Shown one piece after another: positions 1 to 7,287 of a stretch of 12,160 nt of DNA. The translations under genes were made by a program, and so were the position numbers. Position 1 is the stretch's first letter; every line of letters starts with the position of its first letter. The notes below the pieces were generated by a model. That model worked only from the letters and a program-made list of their open reading frames with translations. It had not been told where the DNA came from and searched no databases. Origin of the DNA: JAKVCB01 sp963578605 (GTDB lineage: Bacteria > Planctomycetota > Planctomycetia > Pirellulales > Lacipirellulaceae); contig CAUZEA010000141.1 in NCBI GenBank assembly GCA_963578605.1, positions 1 to 12,160 of the forward strand, given 5' to 3'.

Positions 1-512
1 AATTTTTAACGGTGCACAACCGATGCGTGGAAATCCAACTCAACCCTGAACTCACCAATTCCCGCTGTCGCACAATCGATATTGTCCGTGGCGATATTGT
101 CCGTGGCGATATTGTCCGTGGCGTGAATGACATCTTGCCAAAAAGTCGCCGTCAGCTAAACGGAACAACCGCGTGCATACTCGACCGGAGCTGACCATCC
201 CCGCACTTGACGACAATCCGTGCGAACCCGACCGGTAACCCTGATTGTGCCGGATTTCCCCTCCTCCAGCCAGGAATCCAAAACCGGCCCGTCCCCACGG
301 GATTCCCAACCGCAAAAATTGCTTGTCGTAGCACTGAAGTGCAACTAACCTCAAATATTAGCGGAAGATGTGACATTTCCACGAGTACCCTTCAAACTAT
401 TGAGCCAATCATGCAACCGTATGGAAGCCAGGCACTGCGGCACACCTCCTCCGCTCATTGTGATTTATTGACTCCTCCCTGGCCCGGGACCCGTTCTATT
501 TCAACCCGGACG
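1..512. other. gene-poor leader region
   Basis: I see no convincing gene before the surface protein that starts near 513. A 60-codon frame from a GTG at 12 to a stop at 194 exists on the plus strand, but it has no ribosome binding site, no recognisable domain, and its only regularity comes from translating the tandem repeat at 77-121. The reading frame of the next gene stays open back to a TTG at 207, but the residues it would add look like translated noncoding DNA: no signal peptide, no hydrophobic pattern, rich in Pro, Thr and Arg. A short near-palindrome (GCACT-GA-AGTGC) lies at 331-342. I found no good -35/-10 pair for the downstream gene. Confidence 0.5.
77..121. repeat. three perfect tandem copies of a 15-bp unit
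   Basis: The unit CGATATTGTCCGTGG occurs three times head to tail without a mismatch, at 77-91, 92-106 and 107-121, and two more bases of a fourth copy follow. Because the unit is a multiple of three, any frame across it stays open and repeats a five-residue peptide on both strands, which explains small open frames here. No flanking duplication or inverted ends mark it as part of a mobile element. A slippage-derived minisatellite or a set of protein binding sites are both possible. Confidence 0.9.
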
Positions 513-2684
513 ATGGCTCGATCCAAACCGTTATGGATCATACTCTGCCTGGTAAGCTGCAACCTCTTTATCGAAGATTTACGTGCCCAGACCACGATGA
601 ACGTTGGTGTGTTTGAACTTCGCTTTTGGAACCCGGGAGATACCGGAAACGACCCATTCCATTTCCAAAGAACACAGATCGCCCCGTCTGACCTGGGAGT
701 TTTTACAGACGCGGAAATAGACGCCATCGGCAGGGCGTTCAACTACTGGACAAGAAAGCTGGACCTGTGGGTCGTCCCCGAAAAAATGCCAGTCATCGGT
801 ATCGTAAAAGATATTTCGGTAACGCCACTTGAACCGGAAGAGACACGCCCTCCTGCCAACGCAACGGCGCTTAACGCTTTATTTTATGGAGAAATGACCA
901 ACACTTATGCACGAATTGTTACAGACGAAAATGCTCTCAGAACCCGTGACATGGACGGTGTCATTGTCTTCGAGCCGGGTAACGATGGCGTGACCCTCAA
1001 CGAATACGACACCCGTCCATTAACTCAGTTGCCTTCGGCGCTGCATCAGCTCGAAATAACTACCGTTCACGAAATTGGCCACCTGCTTGGAATGACCATG
1101 GGCAACATGCCGTATGCCGAGCACGTTCTCTACGAAGGAGACCCCCCACTAGCTAACGGCGCACAGGCGGTGAATATCTACGGACAACCAGGCATACCGG
1201 TTGACCCCGTAAATATCAGCCACACTCTCCTGCCTTACCACATCATTACTCGTACCCGTCCCTTTGAAAAACGTTATCGCAATGTCTTCTTCGGCCCCGC
1301 CGAACTGGCTTTATTTGCCGACATGGGGTACCCAGACCTTGACCTGTCCCAACATTTTGGCCGAGCCTTTTATCAAGACGGTACAAACACCCCCGAACAG
1401 GTCACGGTTCCCTTTCAGTCGTCGGCAGATTTTGCAACGGGGATGTTTCTCCAGGCAGATCAACGTGCGATCACAATTACGGGCGACGTCGAGATCTCCG
1501 GGCACGCCGGGACTGGAATCCGAATTTCGGCGAACACGTCTGATACCGAAGTTCCGGCCCTCCATGGAAACAAGGTAGTCATTGCCTCTGACACGACCAT
1601 CAATGTCGATGGTCAAAACGGGATTGGTGTTTTAGCCAGCGCCGGGGCTGCCAACCATCTTGTCGTAAAAGGAAATGTTGTGGCGAATGGCCCTGCAGGC
1701 CGTGGCCTGGTTTTTGACTTCGGCTTCTCACGGTCGGGCCCCGCCGACCAGGTCTCGTCTCAAGACTACAACGACTACCTGATCGACAACGTCGATATTA
1801 CCGGGGTCGTAACGGCGCAAAGTGGCCTCGGCAACGCGATTGAGATTGCGCAAACCGCTGCCATCGGCCAGATCAACATCATGGCTGGCGCCTCAATCAC
1901 GGGAAACATCAGCAGCCACGCACTTACCACGGATACGCTGAACCGCCCCACCATCACCTTTGGCAAGCTGGCGAATGAAAACGGAGAAGCCACCGAAGCG
2001 TACGACCCTGATTTTACTTTCAGTTACGAAGGCGAGATTGGTGGTACAACTTTGTGCAAAGCGGACCTGGTCGGCGGGACAACAAGACTTCAGGCCGACG
2101 CTGCATTCCATCAGCTTACCGTTGAACTGCATGCAGTGCTACACGCAAACGGAACGATCGACACCCCCTCTGGCACTTCGCTCAACCACGGGACGATTTC
2201 GGGAACGGCCACGCTACGAGGAAACTGGGTCGACCAGGGTACCATCGCTCCCGGGAACTCGTCTGGCGCAATCACTATCGACGGCAATCTTTTCAAGAAC
2301 GGAGGCAACATGGTCATACAACTGGCCGGCCATCAGGACGACCACGGCAACCCTCTCCACGACCAACTCTTGGTTACGGGTGATCTCACGTTCGGAAACG
2401 AAACCGAGATCGATCTTTTATTTCTCGATGACTTCGGTGCTGACGACCTCTCTTTCGGCGACACATTCGTGGTCGTCCAGCACGACGGCGCCCTCTCCGG
2501 GTTTCACTTACTCTCGCTCGATGCGTCTGAAGCATTGCCTGGTAGTGGGCGGTCGTGGCAATTGAACCACAACGAGTCGAGCATTGTTCTGCGTGTAGTT
2601 CCCGAACCAGGCTGTAGCTTGCTCCTGGCTATGAGTCTTGTGGCAATCGCAAGGCAACAACGACACTTGCGTGGCATTTGTTAG
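513..2684 (+). CDS. secreted zincin-like surface protein with beta-helix-like body and PEP-CTERM sorting signal
   Basis: Predicted 723-residue exported protein. I chose the ATG at 513 because residues 1-26 form a signal peptide (basic MARSK, hydrophobic core, cleavage possible after LRA); an ATG at 411 and a TTG at 207 are in frame but add unlikely sequence. Residues about 30-290 resemble a metallopeptidase domain: HEIGHLLG at 186-193 supplies the HExxH zinc and catalytic signature, but the metzincin third ligand position holds Met196; E203 or H204 might substitute. From about 300 the protein becomes rich in Gly, Asn, Thr and Ile with short alternating hydrophobic strands, as in autotransporter passengers and beta-helices. 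Residues about 560-666 form a GTI..PGNSSG..GNL module that also occurs in the autotransporter at the right end of the window. The C-terminus has VPEP at 696-699, a hydrophobic stretch and a basic end (RQQRH), the PEP-CTERM pattern processed by exosortases. Protease activity is inferred only; it may be a structural surface protein. No exosortase gene is in the window. Confidence 0.8.
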   Translation: MARSKPLWIILCLVSCNLFIEDLRAQTTMNVGVFELRFWNPGDTGNDPFHFQRTQIAPSDLGVFTDAEIDAIGRAFNYWTRKLDLWVVPEKMPVIGIVKDISVTPLEPEETRPPANATALNALFYGEMTNTYARIVTDENALRTRDMDGVIVFEPGNDGVTLNEYDTRPLTQLPSALHQLEITTVHEIGHLLGMTMGNMPYAEHVLYEGDPPLANGAQAVNIYGQPGIPVDPVNISHTLLPYHIITRTRPFEKRYRNVFFGPAELALFADMGYPDLDLSQHFGRAFYQDGTNTPEQVTVPFQSSADFATGMFLQADQRAITITGDVEISGHAGTGIRISANTSDTEVPALHGNKVVIASDTTINVDGQNGIGVLASAGAANHLVVKGNVVANGPAGRGLVFDFGFSRSGPADQVSSQDYNDYLIDNVDITGVVTAQSGLGNAIEIAQTAAIGQINIMAGASITGNISSHALTTDTLNRPTITFGKLANENGEATEAYDPDFTFSYEGEIGGTTLCKADLVGGTTRLQADAAFHQLTVELHAVLHANGTIDTPSGTSLNHGTISGTATLRGNWVDQGTIAPGNSSGAITIDGNLFKNGGNMVIQLAGHQDDHGNPLHDQLLVTGDLTFGNETEIDLLFLDDFGADDLSFGDTFVVVQHDGALSGFHLLSLDASEALPGSGRSWQLNHNESSIVLRVVPEPGCSLLLAMSLVAIARQQRHLRGIC

Positions 2685-2707
2685 CGCAACCGTGTAATTC
2701 AATCGTG

Positions 2708-2731
2708 GGCCACAGACCTGCGGCAGTGGCC
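2708..2731 (+). terminator. possible terminator hairpin after the PEP-CTERM protein gene
   Basis: GGCCAC at 2708-2713 pairs perfectly with GTGGCC at 2726-2731 around a 12-nt loop, 24 bases past the stop codon. No run of T follows, so this would be at best a weak or Rho-assisted terminator. The position is right, but a 6-bp stem can arise by chance. Confidence 0.3.
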
Positions 2732-2767
2732 AACCGTTTCGAGGCCCCTTTTCAGCTTCGATTGCTA

Positions 2768-2795
2768 TTGCTCGGCAAAGGCGCCGCGTTAAAAT
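2768..2795 (+). promoter_or_regulatory. weak sigma-70-like promoter candidate for the DUF4870 gene
   Basis: TTGCTC at 2768-2773 and TAAAAT at 2790-2795 are separated by 16 bases and lie about 130 bases upstream of the ATG at 2926. The -10 matches the consensus at five of six positions, the -35 at only three. This is a pattern match without support from conservation. Confidence 0.25.
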
Positions 2796-2925
2796 CTACG
2801 CTTGCTTGGCGATCCTCGTTCTGGTAACCAGCGTAGCTGAAAGGCTCTCGACAGATCTGCCACCACCCGGGGCGACGGCCGTTTTTCACCCTCTGTTCGC
2901 TTGATCTTTCCAGAGAGAATCTTTG

Positions 2926-3300
2926 ATGAACGACGAGACTTCCGAAAGCAACAATACCGACAATGAACGTGAAACAAGAACTTGGGCCATGTTCCTGCAC
3001 TTCTCTCTCCTGGCAGGCTTCGTGGTACCCATGGCCGGGCTGGTCACTCCAATCATTATCTGGCAGATCCAGAAGAACAAACTTCCCGGCATTGATGAAC
3101 ACGGAAAAGTCGTCGCAAATTGGCTCATCTTGCTGATTATCTACGGGGTTGTGAGCGGATTGCTCACGTTCATTCTCATTGGGTTCCCGATGTTGATTGT
3201 GCTCGTTGTGGTGAGCATTATCTTTCCCATTATCGGTGGCATCAAAGCGAACGATGGTCAACTTTGGAAGTACCCCTTGTCGATTCAATTCTTTAAATGA
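2926..3300 (+). CDS. DUF4870-type small integral membrane protein
   Basis: A 124-residue protein of unknown function that matches the DUF4870 family pattern: a short polar N-terminus (residues 1-18, rich in Glu, Asn and Thr), then AMFLHFSLLAGF leading into a first helix (about 21-47), the conserved loop with DEHGK at 57-61, two more hydrophobic segments (about 62-85 and 86-105), and the typical ending IKANDG..W.YPL (106-118). Length is normal for the family. The ATG at 2926 is preferred over a TTG directly before it because AGAGAGA at 2912-2918 sits 7 bases upstream. The protein probably lies in the inner membrane. It stands alone between two intergenic regions of 241 and 568 bp, so its neighbours give no hint of a role. 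Confidence 0.88.
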   Translation: MNDETSESNNTDNERETRTWAMFLHFSLLAGFVVPMAGLVTPIIIWQIQKNKLPGIDEHGKVVANWLILLIIYGVVSGLLTFILIGFPMLIVLVVVSIIFPIIGGIKANDGQLWKYPLSIQFFK

Positions 3301-3706
3301 CCAGCTTGCCAGGACCACAGACTACCGCTTACCAGGCACGGACAAACACTTCCAAAGCACATCGCCGCGGTGGCCGCCGCCCACACAGACCTACGGAACA
3401 TCGGGTCAGTTCTCGCCAGCGGTGTTCTCCATGACTACAGGGATGAACCGGCAACTCTCCTGCGCAAAGGAACTTTGAACAACAGTCCAAAAGCTGACCC
3501 AAAATGGGGCCCGATGCTTCCCTGGGAGTTTTTGACAAACCGGCTTCTCGTCAAACCAGTTTTGGACAACCTGTTTGACAATGCGAAACCGATCCCTCTG
3601 AACGAGCCCTCTAAAACTGCGTACAGGAAAACACACTCTCTCACAACGGACGCCCATCGTGTACGGGGCAAACCGCGACCCAAGCTTCCCCCCGCAGTCG
3701 GCCATG

Positions 3707-3736
3707 TTGCCCAGGCAAGAACGAAAATGCTATAAT
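3707..3736 (+). promoter_or_regulatory. extended -10 promoter for the DUF1579-like gene
   Basis: A perfect TATAAT at 3731-3736 is preceded by TGC, giving the extended -10 form TGnTATAAT. A -35-like TTGCCC lies at 3707-3712 with an 18-base spacer. Transcription would start near 3743 and give a leader of about 125 bases before the GTG at 3869. This is the best promoter match I see in the window. Confidence 0.5.
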
Positions 3737-3855
3737 CATTGTGCTGTTTTGGCAGCATGTTTGACCTGGTCTACGACTCGGACTTGCTCCGGTCGTAATT
3801 CGAACAGTTCTCCCATCGTGCACCAGATCGGACATCAACCCCCGCCAACCAACCC

Positions 3856-3860
3856 GGGAG
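3856..3860 (+). promoter_or_regulatory. Shine-Dalgarno GGGAG that fixes a GTG start at 3869
   Basis: GGGAG is 8 bases from the GTG at 3869, an ideal spacing. It decides the start of the DUF1579-like gene, whose frame otherwise stays open back to an ATG at 3659. Confidence 0.65.
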
Positions 3861-3868
3861 TCACACCT

Positions 3869-4396
3869 GTGGTCCAACAAAAACTTTGCATTGCACTACT
3901 CACACTTCTTTATTTTCATGGGATCTGCCGGGGCGATTCGGCAGCCAAGGACGATCCGTTAGAACCTCTGAATTTAAGAGTCGGTACCTGGGATGCCGAA
4001 CTCACCCTCAAAAAGGCTGCCTGGACACCTTTGGAAATCAAAAGCACTGGCCAAACCAAGATTCAGTGGACGTTAGGTGACAACTTTATCGAAAACAAAG
4101 CCAATTTCGCGTCCATCAATGCCGAATCTCTCGAACTGATCAACTACGATTCGAAAGAGGGTGTTTACCGAAGTTGGAACTTCTCCAAAACCACGTTTCC
4201 TCGTGGGGAAACAACCGGCAATTGGGATGCCAACGCGAGAACCTTGAATTGGAAAGCCGATTACGGCTATGGGTATCGGGGAAAAGGCCACTGGAAATTC
4301 ACTGGTGACAACACGATGGACTGGACCTTCACGGTCACTGGCCCCACCGGTGAATTACTGTTGGACATGGAAGGGACTGACACTCGCTCGCAATGA
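3869..4396 (+). CDS. secreted DUF1579-like protein
   Basis: Predicted 175-residue exported protein. The start is the GTG at 3869: a GGGAG ribosome site lies 8 bases upstream and the first residues form a signal peptide (MVQQK, then a hydrophobic stretch from about 6 to 19, cleavage near residues 20-26). The 70 codons added by the upstream ATG at 3659 look noncoding and begin before the likely promoter. The mature part follows the DUF1579 layout: an opening L.VGTWDAE at 36-43, a central LGDNFIENK (69-77), a segment describing a response and colour-like change (INYDSKEGVYRSW, 91-103), GNWDANARTLNW (118-128), and an ending of alternating aromatic strands (HWKFTGDNTMDWTFTV, 141-156). The family is thought to form a lipocalin-like beta-barrel; its function is unknown. 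It runs head-on towards the lyase gene with 66 bases between the stop codons. Confidence 0.75.
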   Translation: MVQQKLCIALLTLLYFHGICRGDSAAKDDPLEPLNLRVGTWDAELTLKKAAWTPLEIKSTGQTKIQWTLGDNFIENKANFASINAESLELINYDSKEGVYRSWNFSKTTFPRGETTGNWDANARTLNWKADYGYGYRGKGHWKFTGDNTMDWTFTVTGPTGELLLDMEGTDTRSQ

Positions 4397-4462
4397 GTTG
4401 CTTCGATGTTGAGCGCGGCACCTGGATCACCATCACAACAAGGTCACACCGACCCTGGAAAC

Positions 4463-6268
4463 CTACTCTTCCAGGCACCGCAAACCATAGGGGGTGAAAT
4501 GAAAGGATCGGCTCAAGTAGCCTGCCTGGGCTTGCGTTGGTGCAGTCTCCAGCAAATCCCACCCACCTTGAATTGCCGTTTCAAAAGCAGCTTGAAAAAT
4601 TCTACGGTGCTCAGCATTGCCCGTCGCATTGATTTCGTAAGCAAATGCCAAGGAGCTTAAGAACGTTGTCGGGCAGTAAGCCTGAGGAGGGCTGTTGCGG
4701 CTATGGGTGCACGGCGACCCATAAAATGTCTTGTGTTCTTCATTCCAACATTGCCGAATGATCTGGTCGAGACCAGTGGAAATTCCAGCCAGCACCTCCG
4801 GATCATCCGTGGCTGCATGATAACGAGACAATGCACTAAGCGTCAGCGCCAACAGGTAGGAAACCTGTCCGTGACAACGTTCTGAAAGCGGTTCCGCTGA
4901 GCAATGACCATAGGCAAGTGGTCCCATCCACCCTTGCACCGGATCCAAGTTTTCATGCAGGATCTTCCATTGCCTGGTCGCAGCAGCCAGGTATCGGTCT
5001 TCACCGGTCAGTTCGTAAGCGGTCATGACCAGGTTCAGTGGCCAGCCGTTGTCGCGAATGTGATCGCTGTAATCAATTGGACATTCCGTCGCAACTCGAT
5101 CGGCAACCAACCGTGTCACATCTAGCGCACGGCGATTCCCGGTAAGTGTGTAATCGTCGACAGCACCTCCAATCCATACGTGTCCCTTGTCGTGTAACAT
5201 TCCCCGTTGCACCCACAGTGGGGCTCTCAACTCAGCCCCGTCATAATATCCGCCCGTATGCCCTACGCTATGGGTCCATATGTGCCCTGGCTGTGGCTGG
5301 CCATGGTGGTCAAGACCGCGAATATGACGATTAATCGCGTGCAACACATCGACATCCATGACGTGGCGCGCCCCCTGTCGCGCCCGGTCAAAATAGCGGC
5401 GGTCACCGCTACGCAAGTATTGCACAAAGAACGCATGGGCTGTGTCGTACTCCTGGTTACCCCACCCTCCACCAAATTTCTTTTCGTCGTACCAGTCACC
5501 AAAATTGAGGAATCCATATTCGCGCACGCTTTGCTGGTGCTCCAGGTGCTTTTCAAACAACACATCGAGCCAGGCATCGTACCCGAGGTACTTTTCTGGA
5601 TCGGCAGGAGGCGCATCGCCCAGCACACCTGTCCGGCAAACGTACTCTGGACTGCACTGGGCCAATAACGGGGTCTCAGCACCACGGAAAAACTGCGCCA
5701 ACTGGGCCGACTCCGGTGGGCCGTCAAAGAAAGTAGCCCACAGCTCATGCGTACGAGCCACTCCGACCTTAAAGGTATACACACCATCGCGAAGATAATA
5801 ACAGTGTTTTACCTCCTCCAGCAGCGGCCGGCCATCATATTGTCCTTGCGGGAACTCAGGACAAATACCAACCCGCAATTCACCAGGCTTGACCTCAAGG
5901 CTCTTGGGCCAGTTCTGCCAGAACTCCTGTACCCCCACGGCCATCCCACCCGCCGATGACCCAATGGCTGCCCAGCCAGGTGCTCGCCCGGTCGATGCCC
6001 GACCGTTGATTTCAAACTGTTGGTCGTCCACTTGGAAAAGTCGCGACGGCTCGGTGGTTGGTTGCCCATTAAGCACAAACTGATCCCCATCGCCCGTCGA
6101 ACAAACGAATTCAATGGCATCAATCTGTGCCATCAGGGCGTCGGGATAGTCGTTCACAAAGGTGTACTCAAACTTGACAAAGGGGTGACCTCGAAACGCA
6201 TGCAGGCGAACCGCGTAGCTAAACATAGGCAAACCGTCTTCTGAGCGATGTTGCCCGTCGATTCTCAC
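4463..6268 (-). CDS. exo-rhamnogalacturonan lyase-like protein, C-terminal part behind an in-frame amber codon
   Basis: About 600 codons without any other interruption, in exactly the same frame as the upstream part (6290-6892). Seven codons (H G P L R A C) separate the amber from the GTG at 6268 that could serve as a start; that GTG encodes the V of the VRIDG strand and lacks a ribosome binding site, so independent translation is doubtful. The sequence matches the PcRGLX/YetA-like family (polysaccharide lyase family 26 type): a second beta-rich domain follows the junction (FSYAVRLHAFRGHPFVKFEYTF), and the rest looks like an alpha/alpha toroid with aromatic, acidic and His-rich segments (GDWYDEKKFGGGWGNQEYDTAHAF, HIWTHSVGHTGGYYDGAELRA). 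Such enzymes remove sugar units from rhamnogalacturonan by beta-elimination; substrate here is inferred from the family. The reading frame ends with TAG. Without the N-terminal part it would lack a signal peptide and the first domain. Confidence 0.8.
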   Translation of the reverse strand: MRIDGQHRSEDGLPMFSYAVRLHAFRGHPFVKFEYTFVNDYPDALMAQIDAIEFVCSTGDGDQFVLNGQPTTEPSRLFQVDDQQFEINGRASTGRAPGWAAIGSSAGGMAVGVQEFWQNWPKSLEVKPGELRVGICPEFPQGQYDGRPLLEEVKHCYYLRDGVYTFKVGVARTHELWATFFDGPPESAQLAQFFRGAETPLLAQCSPEYVCRTGVLGDAPPADPEKYLGYDAWLDVLFEKHLEHQQSVREYGFLNFGDWYDEKKFGGGWGNQEYDTAHAFFVQYLRSGDRRYFDRARQGARHVMDVDVLHAINRHIRGLDHHGQPQPGHIWTHSVGHTGGYYDGAELRAPLWVQRGMLHDKGHVWIGGAVDDYTLTGNRRALDVTRLVADRVATECPIDYSDHIRDNGWPLNLVMTAYELTGEDRYLAAATRQWKILHENLDPVQGWMGPLAYGHCSAEPLSERCHGQVSYLLALTLSALSRYHAATDDPEVLAGISTGLDQIIRQCWNEEHKTFYGSPCTHSRNSPPQAYCPTTFLSSLAFAYEINATGNAEHRRIFQAAFETAIQGGWDLLETAPTQAQAGYLSRSFHFTPYGLRCLEE

Positions 6269-6289
6269 ACATGCCCGTAACGGTCCGTG

Positions 6290-6292
6290 CTA
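6290..6292 (-). other. in-frame amber codon splitting the lyase gene
   Basis: Read on the minus strand, the codons run GTT GAG TAG CAC GGA CCG TTA CGG. The stop is codon 201 of the gene counted from the GTG at 6892; codons on both sides are in one frame and encode the expected family turn VE-x-HGPLRACVRIDG. A single base change (to GAG, CAG, AAG, TCG, TGG, TTG or a Tyr codon) would restore one 809-residue protein. No insertion or deletion is needed. Confidence 0.9.
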
Positions 6293-6892
6293 CTCAACCG
6301 TCCACGTGGCCAGCGAAAGATCAGCCCGGTGCCGGGTACCGTCGGTCGCCACCAAAACCAATCCCGTATCCTCTCCGGTTGTTAGGCGTTCTGACTCGGA
6401 AAATTTCCCGTCGCGATTCCTGTCAAGCCAAATGGCATCGAGCAGTCGAAATTGATCGGTCGATATCTGAACTTGAAGTGGCCCTGTTTGTAAAACCGGC
6501 GTGATCGGGTAGATCTGTGATCCCCGAGTGTGGACAAGCCTTGGCAACTTCGGTTCCGAGCGTTCCACTTCAGAGCCATAGCGCAACACCAACTTGCAGA
6601 GCTGATTGGCCGGCAGATCAAGCTGGAAATCGAGTAACAACCAGCGGATAGTGCCATCTCTCCACCGCGAGAGCACCTCGGTTTGCAGGGGGATTTCTTC
6701 ACCCGTTGCACTGTAAAGCGCTACCCCGGCGGCTCGCCGCAACTCTCCTTCGGCCAACGGTATGCCAGAGGTCACAGGCCAGCCCTGCCGAACCACTCCC
6801 ACCGGCTCGGTGACTGACAGTTCTAGTTCACCGCCGGCAGCGATAGCAGCCAGGCAACCCAGAAGAAAAATACTCGACAAGTAAACTCGCAC
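6290..6892 (-). CDS. exo-rhamnogalacturonan lyase-like protein, N-terminal part ending at a premature amber codon
   Basis: 200 residues from the GTG at 6892 to the TAG at 6290-6292. The start is chosen because GGGAG (6903-6907 on the minus strand) lies 10 bases upstream and a clean signal peptide follows (MRVYLSS, then a hydrophobic stretch, cleavage after AIAA near residue 19); an in-frame GTG at 6958 would add 22 residues ahead of it. After the signal comes the N-terminal RIFT-barrel-like domain of PcRGLX/YetA-like proteins: V.QGWPVTSGIPLAEGELR (34-52), a segment ending in LQTEVLSRWRDGTIRWLLLDF (69-89). Residues 157-168 (DRNRDGKFSESE) match a calcium-binding EF-hand-type loop. The product alone lacks the toroid domain and would be inactive as a lyase. 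Together with the 4463-6268 part it makes a normal full-length family member, so the locus is best read as one gene with one nonsense codon. Confidence 0.8.
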   Translation of the reverse strand: MRVYLSSIFLLGCLAAIAAGGELELSVTEPVGVVRQGWPVTSGIPLAEGELRRAAGVALYSATGEEIPLQTEVLSRWRDGTIRWLLLDFQLDLPANQLCKLVLRYGSEVERSEPKLPRLVHTRGSQIYPITPVLQTGPLQVQISTDQFRLLDAIWLDRNRDGKFSESERLTTGEDTGLVLVATDGTRHRADLSLATWTVE

Positions 6893-6902
6893 GTTCCAAA
6901 GT

Positions 6903-6907
6903 CTCCC
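6903..6907 (-). promoter_or_regulatory. Shine-Dalgarno GGGAG for the lyase gene
   Basis: On the minus strand GGGAG lies 10 bases before the GTG at 6892, immediately ahead of a clear signal peptide. It supports this start over the in-frame GTG at 6958. Confidence 0.6.
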
Positions 6908-6972
6908 TGTTGGTGGTTTGGAGATATTAAACCACTTGTTGGGGCCAAAAAATGGCACCCCGGTGAACCGTC

Positions 6973-6981
6973 AATATACCA
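6973..6981 (-). promoter_or_regulatory. extended -10 candidate for the lyase gene
   Basis: On the minus strand the bases read TGG TATATT, an extended -10 with five of six matches to TATAAT. Transcription would start near 6966 and leave a leader of about 75 bases to the GTG at 6892, too close to serve a start at 6958. No good -35 lies at the right distance. Confidence 0.25.
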
Positions 6982-7287
6982 CAAATAAATTTTCCTCACG
7001 ATCAACCTTCGTCAACAACTTTTTATACCGTTTCCTGCAACCTGACATACCGAGACCAGTTCACCGGAATCAAATTTTTTCGCAACTGGGGCGCTGGGCT
7101 CAACAACACGATTTGGTAAACTGGCTCTCCTGTTTTTCGTTTCATCGGGGCTTCCCCGGGGATTTTGAACCCTCCAATATTTTTCGTGCTGGCGAGTCGA
7201 GCCAACGGCCCACAGCCTTGTAAACTGACGGCCAAGCCTCCTATCGCGGCGCAACATTTTCCTCTTCCACATTGACGGCACCCTATA

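Larger units (their letters stand above)
3301..3868. other. 568-bp stretch without a convincing gene
   Basis: Several overlapping open frames of 70-120 codons exist on both strands here (for example 3370-3735 on plus and 3435-3758 on minus), but none has a ribosome binding site, a recognisable domain, a signal peptide or a plausible composition, so I do not call a gene. The stretch does hold a cluster of TTTGACAA-like motifs at 3531-3581, and its right end carries the promoter and leader of the next gene. A decayed gene or a noncoding RNA cannot be excluded from the sequence alone. Confidence 0.5.
6893..7287. other. 395-bp divergent intergenic region
   Basis: This lies between the lyase start (minus) and the metal transporter start (plus), so it should hold two promoters. 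I see one extended -10 candidate for the lyase. Other structure is weak: CCAGTT at 7056-7061 and AACTGG at 7084-7089 form a 6-bp inverted repeat, and CGGGG-CTT-CCCCG lies at 7146-7158. Small open frames on both strands are not gene-like. Confidence 0.5.

Noticed and set aside
12..194. Possible 60-residue protein with IVRGD repeats
   Set aside because: The repeat is a by-product of the 15-bp tandem DNA repeat; there is no ribosome site or domain and the start would be GTG.
1960..2565. 201-codon open frame inside the PEP-CTERM protein gene
   Set aside because: It is an alternative frame rich in Ser, Thr and Arg within a gene whose own frame has coherent domains.
2752..3318. 188-codon open frame on the minus strand
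   Set aside because: It lies opposite the well-supported DUF4870 gene and has a composition expected of an antisense shadow (rich in His, Asn, Gln and Glu).
3370..3735. 121-codon open frame on the plus strand
   Set aside because: There is no ribosome site, no domain, an irregular composition, and it ends inside the promoter of the next gene. Overlapping minus-strand frames are equally long.
4463..6892. Reassignment of UAG to an amino acid in this genome
   Set aside because: Three well-defined genes here (ending at 2684, 4463 and 8259) finish with TAG at the expected place, so TAG acts as a normal stop.
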